NCBI RefSeq assembly: GCF_002860285.1
Contig: NZ_PGVF01000003.1
Location: forward strand, 124,001-188,000
DNA: 64,000 bases
Source of the DNA: Bacillus sp. M6-12
GTDB lineage: Bacteria > Bacillota > Bacilli > Bacillales > DSM-1321
Direction of reading: 5' to 3'
A program made the position numbers and the translations under genes. Below are positions 27,591 to 35,885 of the stretch, piece by piece. Under the pieces are notes generated by a model. It was not told the origin of the DNA and ran no database searches. It worked only from the letters and a program-made list of their open reading frames with translations. Every line of letters starts with the position of its first letter. Position 1 is the first letter of the stretch.

Positions 27591-27896
27591 CCAAATTTTT
27601 AACCACCACTCAGGTTAATTTTACCTTTACGAACATTTTACACGATATGAATGAAGTGTGAAGCTTCTATTTTTGATAACAGTTAAATATGTATACTCTC
27701 GCTTGCTTCCGTTTTGATGGGGAATCCAGAACTAAAACTTTGCCAGTAATGACTATTTGGAGAATTTTTAAAAGAACTTCAGCTCTAAGATTAATGAATC
27801 GATCAAACAGTACTTCTGCCTGACTGTTTCAGAAAGTTGGACAGCGCATTAAATGGCATTATGTAATATAATGGAATTAAAAAAGAGGTGAACTCA
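27591..27896. other. intergenic region
   Basis: About 300 bases between the decayed kinase and the small membrane protein gene. I see no gene. The right end carries the ribosome binding site and an AT-rich TATAAT-like sequence near 27870. Confidence 0.4.
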
Positions 27897-28157
27897 TTGC
27901 AAGAAATTATTGGGTTCTTATTAGGAGATCTGGATTTATTTTATCCTTTGCTGCTCGCTTCGGTCTTTATCTTTGTTTATGCGATTGTAAAACGCTCGTG
28001 GGCAGCGATGCTGTTAAGCGGTATTTTGCTGCTTCCGGATGCCATCTATTTCAGCGGATATCCGTCTGTCCCATTCGCCATTGGTATTCCTCTTATCCAA
28101 GTATTTTTTGCGGTTATTTACTATCGGGAAATAAAACTAACGAAGAGCGCCTTATAA
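27897..28157 (+). CDS. small membrane protein, unknown
   Basis: An 86-residue protein with three hydrophobic segments (YPLLLASVFIFVYAIVK; WAAMLLSGILLLPDAIYF; FAIGIPLIQVFFAVIYY) and a short charged tail. I do not recognise the family. The TTG at 27897 has GAGGTG six bases upstream; a GTG at 27888 overlaps that site and is less likely. Confidence 0.6.
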   Translation: MQEIIGFLLGDLDLFYPLLLASVFIFVYAIVKRSWAAMLLSGILLLPDAIYFSGYPSVPFAIGIPLIQVFFAVIYYREIKLTKSAL

Positions 28158-28168
28158 AAAAAGACAAG

Positions 28169-28191
28169 AAAAAAAGCCTTTTACAAAAGGC
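28169..28191 (-). terminator. terminator of the sugar-acid operon
   Basis: A 7-bp perfect stem (GCCTTTT/AAAAGGC, 28176-28191), followed by seven T residues on the minus strand, lies about 55 bases after the last gene of the operon that begins near 36.7 kb. Confidence 0.75.
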
Positions 28192-28243
28192 AAAATGATT
28201 TCTTTTGTATGTATGTGTTTTACTGTTGTTTTATTGGGTTATC

Positions 28244-29023
28244 CTATTTATATGCATTCCCTGGAAATTGCGTGGCATATTTTCCGCCGCTGATGTCAAT
28301 CATCGTCCCGGTAATATAACCGGCAGCATCTGATGATAAAAAGCAGATTAGATTGGCAATGTCTTCCTTCTCTCCCCACTTCCGAATAGTTAATGTGTCC
28401 AGAAGGCGATTTTGCTGATCCTCCGGCAGCTCTGCAAATCCGTTCAGTGTACTGGGAACCATGCCTGCTGCATAGCAATTGACCGTTATCCCCCATGGTC
28501 CCAGTTCGCCTGCAAGCACCCTTGTAAAATGTCTGACTCCCGATTTTGACGCTCCATAAGCGGACCCATTAATGGTTGGTATAATCGCGGCAAATGAGGC
28601 TGTATTAATTATGCGGCCAGATTTTTGGGTTTTCATGATGGGAGCCACCGCTTTACACATTAGAAACGTGCCTTTAAGGTTTACGTCGAGACAGAAATCC
28701 CACGTTTCTTCTGATAAAGTTTCAACCGGTCCGTCTCCTGTAACACCTGCATTATTAATCAGAATATCGATCCGGCCGTATTTCTTTACAACTTGATCGA
28801 CAACCTCCGCTATTCTTTCACTGTCTCTAATATCACAGATGAATTGTGTTCCCTGTAAGCCTTCATTGGCAAATTCATCTGCCACATCATACAAATCCGG
28901 CTGACTAACATCAATTGCGACGGAGTATACCCCCTCTCGAGCGAGCTTGAAAAGGATCTCTTTCCCTATTCCCTTGCCGCCACCTGTTACAATCGCTACT
29001 TTTCCAGAAAGATCAATCTGCAT
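28244..29023 (-). CDS. SDR family oxidoreductase
   Basis: A 259-residue classical short-chain dehydrogenase. The cofactor motif is TGGGKGIGK (residues 12-20), followed by NNAG, a catalytic Ser in NTASFAAI, and YGASK for the Tyr/Lys pair. An Asp after the second strand (AIDVSQ) favours NAD. It is the last gene of the catabolic operon, with AAGGAAGG before the ATG. It probably interconverts an alcohol and a ketone in a sugar or sugar-acid intermediate; the substrate is not readable. Confidence 0.9.
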   Translation of the reverse strand: MQIDLSGKVAIVTGGGKGIGKEILFKLAREGVYSVAIDVSQPDLYDVADEFANEGLQGTQFICDIRDSERIAEVVDQVVKKYGRIDILINNAGVTGDGPVETLSEETWDFCLDVNLKGTFLMCKAVAPIMKTQKSGRIINTASFAAIIPTINGSAYGASKSGVRHFTRVLAGELGPWGITVNCYAAGMVPSTLNGFAELPEDQQNRLLDTLTIRKWGEKEDIANLICFLSSDAAGYITGTMIDISGGKYATQFPGNAYK

Positions 29024-29057
29024 GGAAACTTTCCTTCCTTCTGTGGTTTTGGTTTTC

Positions 29058-30071
29058 CTAACCGTTAGATAAAAACTGCCAGACTGATTCAGGTATTGGG
29101 ATTCCGTTATTTAACCGTTTTTCCTCTGAGAGAGATTCCGGTTCTCCAGGTACCAATACTCGAGTAAAACCATTTGCCGGCTTTAAAGCGTGAATTTCCT
29201 GAATCATGCGATCCATATTGCTTAAAAAACTTTCGGCCAGCGTGAATTTCGCCGGATCGATTACCATAAAAAAATGACCTAATTCTCTCATTTTATTGTA
29301 GTCATCGTACATTTTCGCAATATGCGGCCCAAACGCAGATCCTGTTAGCAGCCCGCTGAAAATATCAACTACCATACTAAAGCCATAACCTTTTGCTCCG
29401 CCAAAGGGAAGCAAGTAAGCCACTTTATCTGGATCTGTGGTTGGAATCCCTTCTTGATCAACGCCCCAATCTTCGGGGATTGTCTTACCGTATTCTTTCG
29501 CATTCAATATCTTGCCAAACGCTGCGTTGCTTGTAGCTAAATCAAGTATGATAGGCTTCTCCTGTTTGGCCGGAAAGCCAAAAGCAATCGGATTGGTCCC
29601 AAAATAAGGCTCTGCTGCTCCAAACGGCACGACAATGGTATCCGTATGAGTCATTGCAATGCCTATAAGGTGTTCATCTGCGGCTTGCTTCACAAAATAA
29701 GATAAAGCGCCGCAATGACTGCTGCGTTTTACGCCAACGGCACCAATTCCTGTTTTCTGAGCCAATGTAATAGCATGTTCCATAGCCTTTTTTGATACAT
29801 CATGCCCGAACCCATTATCGCCATCATACATAGCGGTCGACGGACCAGTCTGCTCAATAGAGTGGGAGGAACGGGTATTGAGTCCTCCTTCTTTAATCCG
29901 TTTTACATAATGCTCTGTACGCAGTACGCCATGGGAATCCACTCCGCGTAAATTAGCATGAACCAGCACATCTGCAACGGTGTTCGCTTCTTCCTCCCGA
30001 ACGTTTACTGCTGAAAGTTTTTTGATCACCAGTTTTCTTAAAAATTGATGGGAAACAATTCGATCACCCAT
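29058..30071 (-). CDS. Ldh2 family (malate/L-lactate-type) oxidoreductase
   Basis: A 337-residue member of the Ldh2 family, which includes malate, ureidoglycolate, sulfolactate and 2,3-diketo-L-gulonate reductases. Typical segments are ANLRGVDSHGVLRTEHYVKR, then SSHCGALSYFV and FGTNPIAFGFP, with LPFGGAKGYGFSM near the C-terminus. It is an NAD(P)-dependent 2-hydroxyacid oxidoreductase. I chose the ATG at 30071 with AAAGGAG upstream. It sits directly after the D-2-hydroxyacid dehydrogenase, so two enzymes of 2-hydroxy/2-oxo acid chemistry are paired. Confidence 0.9.
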   Translation of the reverse strand: MGDRIVSHQFLRKLVIKKLSAVNVREEEANTVADVLVHANLRGVDSHGVLRTEHYVKRIKEGGLNTRSSHSIEQTGPSTAMYDGDNGFGHDVSKKAMEHAITLAQKTGIGAVGVKRSSHCGALSYFVKQAADEHLIGIAMTHTDTIVVPFGAAEPYFGTNPIAFGFPAKQEKPIILDLATSNAAFGKILNAKEYGKTIPEDWGVDQEGIPTTDPDKVAYLLPFGGAKGYGFSMVVDIFSGLLTGSAFGPHIAKMYDDYNKMRELGHFFMVIDPAKFTLAESFLSNMDRMIQEIHALKPANGFTRVLVPGEPESLSEEKRLNNGIPIPESVWQFLSNG

Positions 30072-30085
30072 TATTTTGTCTCCTT

Positions 30086-31078
30086 TCACACAGTGCCGTC
30101 CGTCTCAAGCACGCTTGGATTAAGCAGATTCATTGGTGTTTCACCTTGAAGAGCCTGCTGTAAATTTTTAATCCCATGGTCAACCATCCGGCTTCTTGTC
30201 TCTTTAGTTGCAGAACCAATATGCGGAAGAAGGACAACATTCTCCATTGATAACAGTTCACTTTTATGCTCTAAGGGCTCTTGCTCAAAAACATCTAATC
30301 CTGCCCCAAAAATCGTTCCGTTCTTTAGCGATTGAATCAATGCAACCTGATCGACAACTGCTCCGCGGGCGCCATTAATCAATATCGCAGATTTTTTCAT
30401 AAGGTTGAGTTCTGCTTCTCCAATTAAATGAAAGGTTTCTGAGGTTAACGGAATGGTAAGACAAACAAAGTCCGATGACTGCAATAACTCGGATAACCCG
30501 CAATAAGAAGCACCGTATTGTTTTTCTGCCTTTTCATCACGGGTTCGCTTGTGGTAGAGTACTTTCATATCAAACCCTAAAGCGGCCCGTTTTGCGACAG
30601 CCCGTCCGATTCTTCCCATGCCCACAATTCCAACTGTCTTGTGGTGGACATCAAGGCCAAACTCACTTTCAGTGATTTCTTCATGCCATTTTTTTGCCCG
30701 AATATAGCGGTCCAGCTCGGATATCCGACGGCTCGCAGTAAGCAGCAATCCGAAAATCATATCAGCAGTTGTGTCTGTTAAAGCATCTGGAGCATTGGTA
30801 GCAATAATTCGGCGTTCTGTTAATTCATCTATCGGTAAATTATCATATCCAGCGGAAAAATTACTCACCACTCTAAGCTGAGGTGCCCGGTCTAGAATTT
30901 CATTGGTGATCTTCATAGTGCTTCCAAGCAGACCATCTGCATTAGCTAAATGCCTGTTAAAATCGTCGTGATTTTGTTCATTTATTTCTTCAAAGTAAGC
31001 AACATCACAATGTTTCTGAAGCTTTTCCAGGAACCGGGTAGGAATTTTCCGATAAACGATAACCTTTGATTTCTCCAT
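30086..31078 (-). CDS. D-isomer specific 2-hydroxyacid dehydrogenase (glyoxylate/hydroxypyruvate reductase-like)
   Basis: A 330-residue D-2-hydroxyacid dehydrogenase. The Rossmann motif is VGIVGMGRIGRAVAKRA, the catalytic residues are Arg in INGARGAVVD, Glu in VFEQEP and His in LLPHIGSAT. It interconverts a 2-oxoacid and a D-2-hydroxyacid with NAD(P)H. The start ATG has GAGGGAG upstream. It lies in the same operon as the ABC permeases and the Ldh2 enzyme. Glyoxylate or hydroxypyruvate reduction is a common activity of this group, but the operon suggests a sugar-acid intermediate. Confidence 0.9.
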   Translation of the reverse strand: MEKSKVIVYRKIPTRFLEKLQKHCDVAYFEEINEQNHDDFNRHLANADGLLGSTMKITNEILDRAPQLRVVSNFSAGYDNLPIDELTERRIIATNAPDALTDTTADMIFGLLLTASRRISELDRYIRAKKWHEEITESEFGLDVHHKTVGIVGMGRIGRAVAKRAALGFDMKVLYHKRTRDEKAEKQYGASYCGLSELLQSSDFVCLTIPLTSETFHLIGEAELNLMKKSAILINGARGAVVDQVALIQSLKNGTIFGAGLDVFEQEPLEHKSELLSMENVVLLPHIGSATKETRSRMVDHGIKNLQQALQGETPMNLLNPSVLETDGTV

Positions 31079-31105
31079 TATTTTTTCTCCCTCTAAAGGT
31101 TTACT

Positions 31106-31921
31106 TTAGCCTTTTACAGCTCCTGCTGTTATTCCGCTGATGATATAACGCTGGACCAGCAAAGATATGATCAGGATAGGCAATGTAATGATGACTGCTG
31201 CCGCCATTAGCGCACCCCAGTTAATTTCTGAATAGGACATAAAGTTAAATATAGCAATCGGCAGTGTTTTTGTCCGATCTCCGGAAAGCACCAGCGCAAA
31301 CATGAAGTTATTCCAGGATAAAATAAAGGACATAAGTGAAGCAGTGATAATACCCGGTGTCACTAAAGGAAGCATGACACGGACGAATGCTCCCTGCAGC
31401 GTGCAGCCATCGATCCGTGCCGCATCCTCCAGCTCCTGCGGCAAGCTTTCAAAGGAAGAAATCATTATCCAGATGATAAAAGGCAGGCCGACTAGCATAT
31501 GGCTGAGTACCAAAGCCGTATAAGAATCTACTAAACTTAACTTGGAAAAGATAATAAACCATGGAATCATAAACGAAATACCCGGCACAATTCTGGCTAT
31601 TAAAATAGCAAAGCCGAATTTATGCTGTTTATATCTTGCAATCGCAAACGCAGCCGGCAAACCAAAAATCAGCCCCAAAATGGTCGATGCCAAAGCGACA
31701 ATAAAGCTGTTAAAGATAAACTGAATATAGTCGTATTCATTAAATACGGATATAAAGTTTTCAAAAGTAGGTTTAAAGAATAACAGAGAATCGGAAGACA
31801 TGATTTGCGCCTGCGTTTTTAAAGATGCCAGGATCATCCATAGAAATGGAAAAATAAAAACTAAAGTGACTAAAAGAATAAGTATGTAGTACAGGATGTT
31901 CATTCTCTTTTTTGTTTTCAT
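31106..31921 (-). CDS. ABC transporter permease, carbohydrate type (MalG/UgpE-like)
   Basis: A 271-residue inner-membrane permease with six hydrophobic segments. The EAA loop is visible as EDAARIDGCTLQGAFVRVML, with MalG-like LPIAIFNF near the end. It pairs with the upstream permease, overlapping it by four bases (ATGA), so the two are translationally coupled and form the channel. The ATP-binding subunit is not encoded in the operon, as is usual for Firmicute sugar importers that share an MsmX-type ATPase. Confidence 0.92.
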   Translation of the reverse strand: MKTKKRMNILYYILILLVTLVFIFPFLWMILASLKTQAQIMSSDSLLFFKPTFENFISVFNEYDYIQFIFNSFIVALASTILGLIFGLPAAFAIARYKQHKFGFAILIARIVPGISFMIPWFIIFSKLSLVDSYTALVLSHMLVGLPFIIWIMISSFESLPQELEDAARIDGCTLQGAFVRVMLPLVTPGIITASLMSFILSWNNFMFALVLSGDRTKTLPIAIFNFMSYSEINWGALMAAAVIITLPILIISLLVQRYIISGITAGAVKG

Positions 31922-32757
31922 AGTGTCACCTCTGTTTTTTTCCGAAGAATGATAATTAAGGAACTAAATCCTAGAACAATCATAAAAAAGAGGACCAAAA
32001 TCGAGCTGGTGTAGCCTAAACGGAAGTATTGAAAACCATTTACAAAGCCGTAAATATTTAAAGTTTCCGTAGCATAACCTGGGCCGCCCTGTGTCATTGC
32101 ATATATCAGGTCAAATTGTTTTATCGCATCTATTGCACGAAGCAAAACTGCCGCAAAGATGGTTGGCAATAATAACGGAAAAGTGATTTTCCAGAACACC
32201 TGCCAGGAATTAGCCCCATCCACCGCAGCGGCTTCATAATATTCACCTGGTATTTGGGATAAACCCGCAAGTGTAATAAGTGTAATCATTGGCGTCCACT
32301 GCCAAGTATCTACAAGTGCGATCGCCGGAAGAGCTTGCGTCGGGGAGGCCAGCCATAATTGGGGGTCAATCCCAAGGTATGATAAAAATTCATTTGCAAA
32401 ACCAATCGATGGCTCAAAGATTAGGAGCCATACTAAACCAACCGCCACCGGTGTAGATACCATCGGCAAGAGGAATAACGTTTTAATGAGCTGATTTCCC
32501 CTGAATTTCCTATTAAATAACACCGCAATGGCAACGCCTAATACGGTCTGGAATACTAAAGCCAATGCTGTAAAATAAAACGTCCGGAAAAAGGCAGGCC
32601 AAAAACGGGGATCTTCAAACAGCAGCTCTTTAAAGTTGTCGAGGAAGACCCAACGAGGCGGCTCAAGGCTTGACATGCTCCATTCAAAGAAGCTCAGGTA
32701 AAAAGTGTATCCGATAGGAAAAGCTATCATGACAAATACAAAAATCACTGAAGGCAA
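31918..32757 (-). CDS. ABC transporter permease, carbohydrate type (MalF/UgpA-like)
   Basis: A permease of at least 279 residues with the EAA loop YYEAAAVDGANSWQVFWKITF cut to AAAVDGANSWQVFWKI and six membrane segments. The TTG at 32757 begins inside the first membrane helix, so the true start is probably upstream. In frame, a perfect AGGAGG (32809-32814) is followed by CTG ATT AAA ATC and then ELWIERHLKYIF, a normal permease N-terminus, but there is no ATG, GTG or TTG between them. Initiation at ATT, ATC or CTG, or loss of the original start, must be considered. Confidence 0.88.
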   Translation of the reverse strand: MPSVIFVFVMIAFPIGYTFYLSFFEWSMSSLEPPRWVFLDNFKELLFEDPRFWPAFFRTFYFTALALVFQTVLGVAIAVLFNRKFRGNQLIKTLFLLPMVSTPVAVGLVWLLIFEPSIGFANEFLSYLGIDPQLWLASPTQALPAIALVDTWQWTPMITLITLAGLSQIPGEYYEAAAVDGANSWQVFWKITFPLLLPTIFAAVLLRAIDAIKQFDLIYAMTQGGPGYATETLNIYGFVNGFQYFRLGYTSSILVLFFMIVLGFSSLIIILRKKTEVTL

Positions 32758-32848
32758 TAGAAAAATATATTTTAAATGCCTTTCAATCCAGAGTTCGATT
32801 TTAATCAGCCTCCTTTTTTGAAATTTATGCTATTATGCAACCGGTTTC

Positions 32849-32880
32849 TAAAAGGATCAGATCGATTCTGATCCTTTTTT
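32849..32880 (-). terminator. intra-operon hairpin between binding protein and permeases
   Basis: A 10-bp perfect stem (32851-32860 with 32868-32877) with a 7-base loop lies between the solute-binding-protein and permease genes. On the minus strand only a short CCTTTTAG follows, so it is probably a partial terminator or mRNA-stabilising hairpin favouring the binding protein. Confidence 0.65.
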
Positions 32881-32902
32881 TGAAACCTTGTTGTCATTCC
32901 GG

Positions 32903-34216
32903 TTACTTGCTTTCCCGATCTAGCAACTCCTGGAATTGCTTATTTGCGTCTTTAGCGGCTTTTTCCACATCCTTGCCTGAGATGGCTGCCACAATTACCC
33001 CGCCAATAATATCGCGGGCCTCATTTACCTTTATTACAAGCGGCCTATCATATTCCTTGCCCATTTCATTTGATTTGTTAATAACCGCAACCAGTTCTTC
33101 AGGGAAGGATTTTGTGCCATCCGGGCTGTCCCAAACGGATTGACGCGGTCCTGGAACGCCTGTGCTTTGAATTTTTCCAACAATTTCCTTGCTTGTTGCC
33201 CACTTCAAAAACTCCCATGAAGCATCTTTATGCTCTGATTTTGGATTCATTGCCAGCCCCCATGAAGTTACGTTATATGGGTGCTGTCCGTTTGGCCCGC
33301 TTGGAAATTCAACAAAGCCAACCTTATCGCCAACAGTTGATTTAGCAGGATCCAGAAGATTTGGGTAGATGCTGTCTGCATCTGTATACATGGCGGCTTT
33401 CCCCTGTCCAAACAATCCAGAAGCTTGCGGCCAGCTCATGTTTAATACTCCCGGCGGTCCATAATCCTTTAGCATACTTCCGTAAAACTTAAAGGCTTCA
33501 ATAGCCTCCGGTGTATCCAGTGCAGCTTTTCCATCAACAAAGAAGTCTCCGCCAAATCCATATAAATAACTGGAAAATTGGGTTACAGATGGTGAGCGCT
33601 GTCCCCTTGAAACAATTCCGTAAAAATCATTTTTCGGATCATTCAGCTTTTCTGCCACTGCTTTTACTTCTTCAAGTGTTTTAGGCGGTGTAAGGTTATT
33701 CTTCTCAAAAATATCTTTGCGGTAATATAAGATTTCCCTTTCTGTTACCAATGGGATTCCAAACATCTTCTCATCCGCTTTTAATGAATCAATGGAGGAT
33801 GGAGAAAAGTCTTTAATATCCCACTCAGCATCACTTGTGTAGCTGCTGATATCATCTGCCCAGCCATTAATATTAAACAGTTTTCCTTCCTGCAGCGGCC
33901 GGATCATATAAACATCAATGCTTTTTGAACCTGATGTGAACTCAGTTGATAGCTTTTGAGTTAATTGATCTTCAAAATATTTTTCCAGCTTTACTTTAAT
34001 TCCAGTTTCTTTTTCAAACTCCGGTATTAATGGCTCAATAGCTTCGGTCCAAGGATGGTTCGCTCCTACAACACGAAGTTCAGCCGGTTTCTTTTCTTCC
34101 TTGCTGCCGCCTCCACCTTTGGTTTCCGTGCTGGTGTCACCGCCCGAACAGGCTGCCAAGGCAGTGGTAAGAGCCAGAGCACTTGCTAAAAAAAAACTTT
34201 TAAATTTCATGCTCAT
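32903..34216 (-). CDS. extracellular solute-binding lipoprotein of a carbohydrate ABC importer
   Basis: A 437-residue family-1 solute-binding protein. The signal sequence ends in the lipobox LAAC, so Cys23 would be lipidated and anchored outside the membrane. A Gly/Ser/Lys linker (GGGGSKEEKKP) follows, then a typical bilobed binding domain (EPLIPEFEKETGIKVKLEKY; FGQGKAAMYTDADSIYP). It delivers a sugar or related compound to the two permeases downstream. The ATG follows GGGGGA at six bases. Confidence 0.92.
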   Translation of the reverse strand: MSMKFKSFFLASALALTTALAACSGGDTSTETKGGGGSKEEKKPAELRVVGANHPWTEAIEPLIPEFEKETGIKVKLEKYFEDQLTQKLSTEFTSGSKSIDVYMIRPLQEGKLFNINGWADDISSYTSDAEWDIKDFSPSSIDSLKADEKMFGIPLVTEREILYYRKDIFEKNNLTPPKTLEEVKAVAEKLNDPKNDFYGIVSRGQRSPSVTQFSSYLYGFGGDFFVDGKAALDTPEAIEAFKFYGSMLKDYGPPGVLNMSWPQASGLFGQGKAAMYTDADSIYPNLLDPAKSTVGDKVGFVEFPSGPNGQHPYNVTSWGLAMNPKSEHKDASWEFLKWATSKEIVGKIQSTGVPGPRQSVWDSPDGTKSFPEELVAVINKSNEMGKEYDRPLVIKVNEARDIIGGVIVAAISGKDVEKAAKDANKQFQELLDRESK

Positions 34217-34253
34217 TTCTAGTCCCCCTTTTTGTTTTGCTTATTGAAAATAA

Positions 34254-35159
34254 TCAAGCTTCAAAAACCTGATTGATTTTCCCTTTTAAAAAATCTACTG
34301 ATTCCTTTAATTCACCAAGACCATTTACCCCATCTTCTATCGAAATCCAGTTGCTAAAACCAGCAGACTTCAAAATATCAAAGATCTGGTCATAATCATT
34401 GATTCCTTTTCCGATTACACCATGTGCCAATGCTTCCGAATAACCTTGCAAGGAGTAATCCTTTAAATCTTCTAATGTATAGCCGTCCTTTAAATAACGA
34501 TCGCTCGCGTGCATGGTAATCGTTCTATCCTTTACTTGATTTAATAGTTTGATAGGGTCCTCCCCTGCAAATATCGCGTTCGACGGATCAAAATTCACAC
34601 CAAAAAAAGGAGAAGATATTTCCGATATTATTTCAAGGTAAATATCAGATGCTTGCGCAAACTCAGGATAGTTCCAAAAACCGTCTTTATAATGGTTTTC
34701 CATCACAAGATACACTTGTTTTTCCTCAGCATAAGGCAGGAGTTTGTTAATACTCTCCACTGTCCAGCGTATTCCTTCTTCTCTGGAAACCTGCGGCCGC
34801 TTTTGTCCTGAAAGTACCCGGCAGCTGCGGAATTCAGCTGGCCCTAGATAAGCCATGACATTGATCATTTGTTTCATTTTTTCAATTTCCTGGTTCCGGA
34901 AAGCTTCATCAGGATGGGTAAAATCAGGTGATGAACACATCATTGGAATGTCCAGTCCTTCTTGCAGTGCTGCCTGTTTTACTTTCTCCAAATAAGATAC
35001 CTCCGTGCTTTCAAGGAAAAGCGGATATAGTTCCAGCCCATCCGCTTCCAATGTGCCGGCCAGCATGATCCATTCAAACAATGTCATCCGGCCATCGGAT
35101 AATTCATCCATATACCCTTTTGGAAAGACCGAGATTTTCACTCTGTCATTAAATGACAT
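34254..35159 (-). CDS. sugar phosphate isomerase/epimerase (AP endonuclease 2 TIM-barrel family)
   Basis: A 301-residue TIM-barrel protein of the xylose-isomerase-like/IolE-UlaE group. Visible metal-ligand candidates are the Glu in VMENHYKDG, the Asp in FGVNFDPSNA, the His in TMHASDRY and the C-terminal Glu in WISIEDGVNG. It would isomerise or epimerise a sugar or sugar-acid intermediate. It lies between the HUMPS-family decarboxylase and the binding-protein gene, and a GAGGAGAG site precedes the ATG. Confidence 0.87.
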   Translation of the reverse strand: MSFNDRVKISVFPKGYMDELSDGRMTLFEWIMLAGTLEADGLELYPLFLESTEVSYLEKVKQAALQEGLDIPMMCSSPDFTHPDEAFRNQEIEKMKQMINVMAYLGPAEFRSCRVLSGQKRPQVSREEGIRWTVESINKLLPYAEEKQVYLVMENHYKDGFWNYPEFAQASDIYLEIISEISSPFFGVNFDPSNAIFAGEDPIKLLNQVKDRTITMHASDRYLKDGYTLEDLKDYSLQGYSEALAHGVIGKGINDYDQIFDILKSAGFSNWISIEDGVNGLGELKESVDFLKGKINQVFEA

Positions 35160-35174
35160 CCTAACTCTCCTCTA

Positions 35175-35849
35175 TTAGTAGTTTTTAACCTTATGAACAA
35201 GGTCCTCAAGAACAGCTTTTAATTCGAATTTATTGGTGCTTGGCCGAAATTCTTTCTTGTCAATTACAAGGGGTGCCCCAACGACGACCAACGGAGCGCC
35301 ATGCTTTGGCATTTCGGCTGCTTGAGCAACTGATAAGCCGCCAACTGCCTGTACTGGAATAGAAACTGCATTGACTACTTTATCCAGGTGGTCGAATGGA
35401 CTTCTTTCCGGATCTTCGCCCCGTTCATCAAAACCAGTATGTACGATGATATAATCTACGCCATTTTCCTCAAGCATTTTTGCGCAGGCAACAGGGTCAG
35501 CTGCAGCCATAATATCTCCCATCACTTCAATGTTGTAATCGCGGGCTGCTTTTACAACAGCTCTTATGGTAGCTGGATGAGCGACTCCCATAACAACCAC
35601 ATGGGTTGCGCCTGCTTTTGCCATCATTTCCGCTTCCAGATAGCCGCCGTCCATTGTTTTCAGGTCTGCCACGATAGGGTAATCCGGATAAGCCCCTCTT
35701 AAAGCCCGAACAGCATGGAGTCCCTCCCCTAATAAAAGCGGTGTTCCCACCTCAATCCAGTCGATACCTGCCTCCACTGCTATTTCAGCCATTTCAAGAG
35801 CATCCACTAAATTCGTCAGGTCTAATGAAATTTGGACAATTGGTTCCAT
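35175..35849 (-). CDS. HUMPS family protein (3-hexulose-6-phosphate synthase / 3-keto-L-gulonate-6-phosphate decarboxylase-like)
   Basis: A 224-residue protein of the orotidine-monophosphate-decarboxylase superfamily. The diagnostic DxKxxD motif is present as ADLKTMDGG (Asp62, Lys64, Asp67), and GGLSVAQAAEMPKHGA near the C-terminus would bind phosphate. Relatives either decarboxylate 3-keto-L-gulonate 6-phosphate or condense formaldehyde with ribulose 5-phosphate. The hydrolase partner Phi of the formaldehyde route is absent. With the Ldh2 enzyme and the isomerase nearby, a keto-sugar-acid decarboxylase is more likely, although no sugar kinase is in view. Start ATG at 35849 with GGAGAG upstream. 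Confidence 0.85.
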   Translation of the reverse strand: MEPIVQISLDLTNLVDALEMAEIAVEAGIDWIEVGTPLLLGEGLHAVRALRGAYPDYPIVADLKTMDGGYLEAEMMAKAGATHVVVMGVAHPATIRAVVKAARDYNIEVMGDIMAAADPVACAKMLEENGVDYIIVHTGFDERGEDPERSPFDHLDKVVNAVSIPVQAVGGLSVAQAAEMPKHGAPLVVVGAPLVIDKKEFRPSTNKFELKAVLEDLVHKVKNY

Positions 35850-35885
35850 CAATTTCTCTCCAGTCTTTTGGGTTTCATTCAATAT

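Noticed and set aside
35175..35849. A formaldehyde-fixing ribulose monophosphate pathway from the HPS-like enzyme
   Set aside because: The partner isomerase (Phi) is absent and all neighbours point to sugar or sugar-acid uptake and oxidation.
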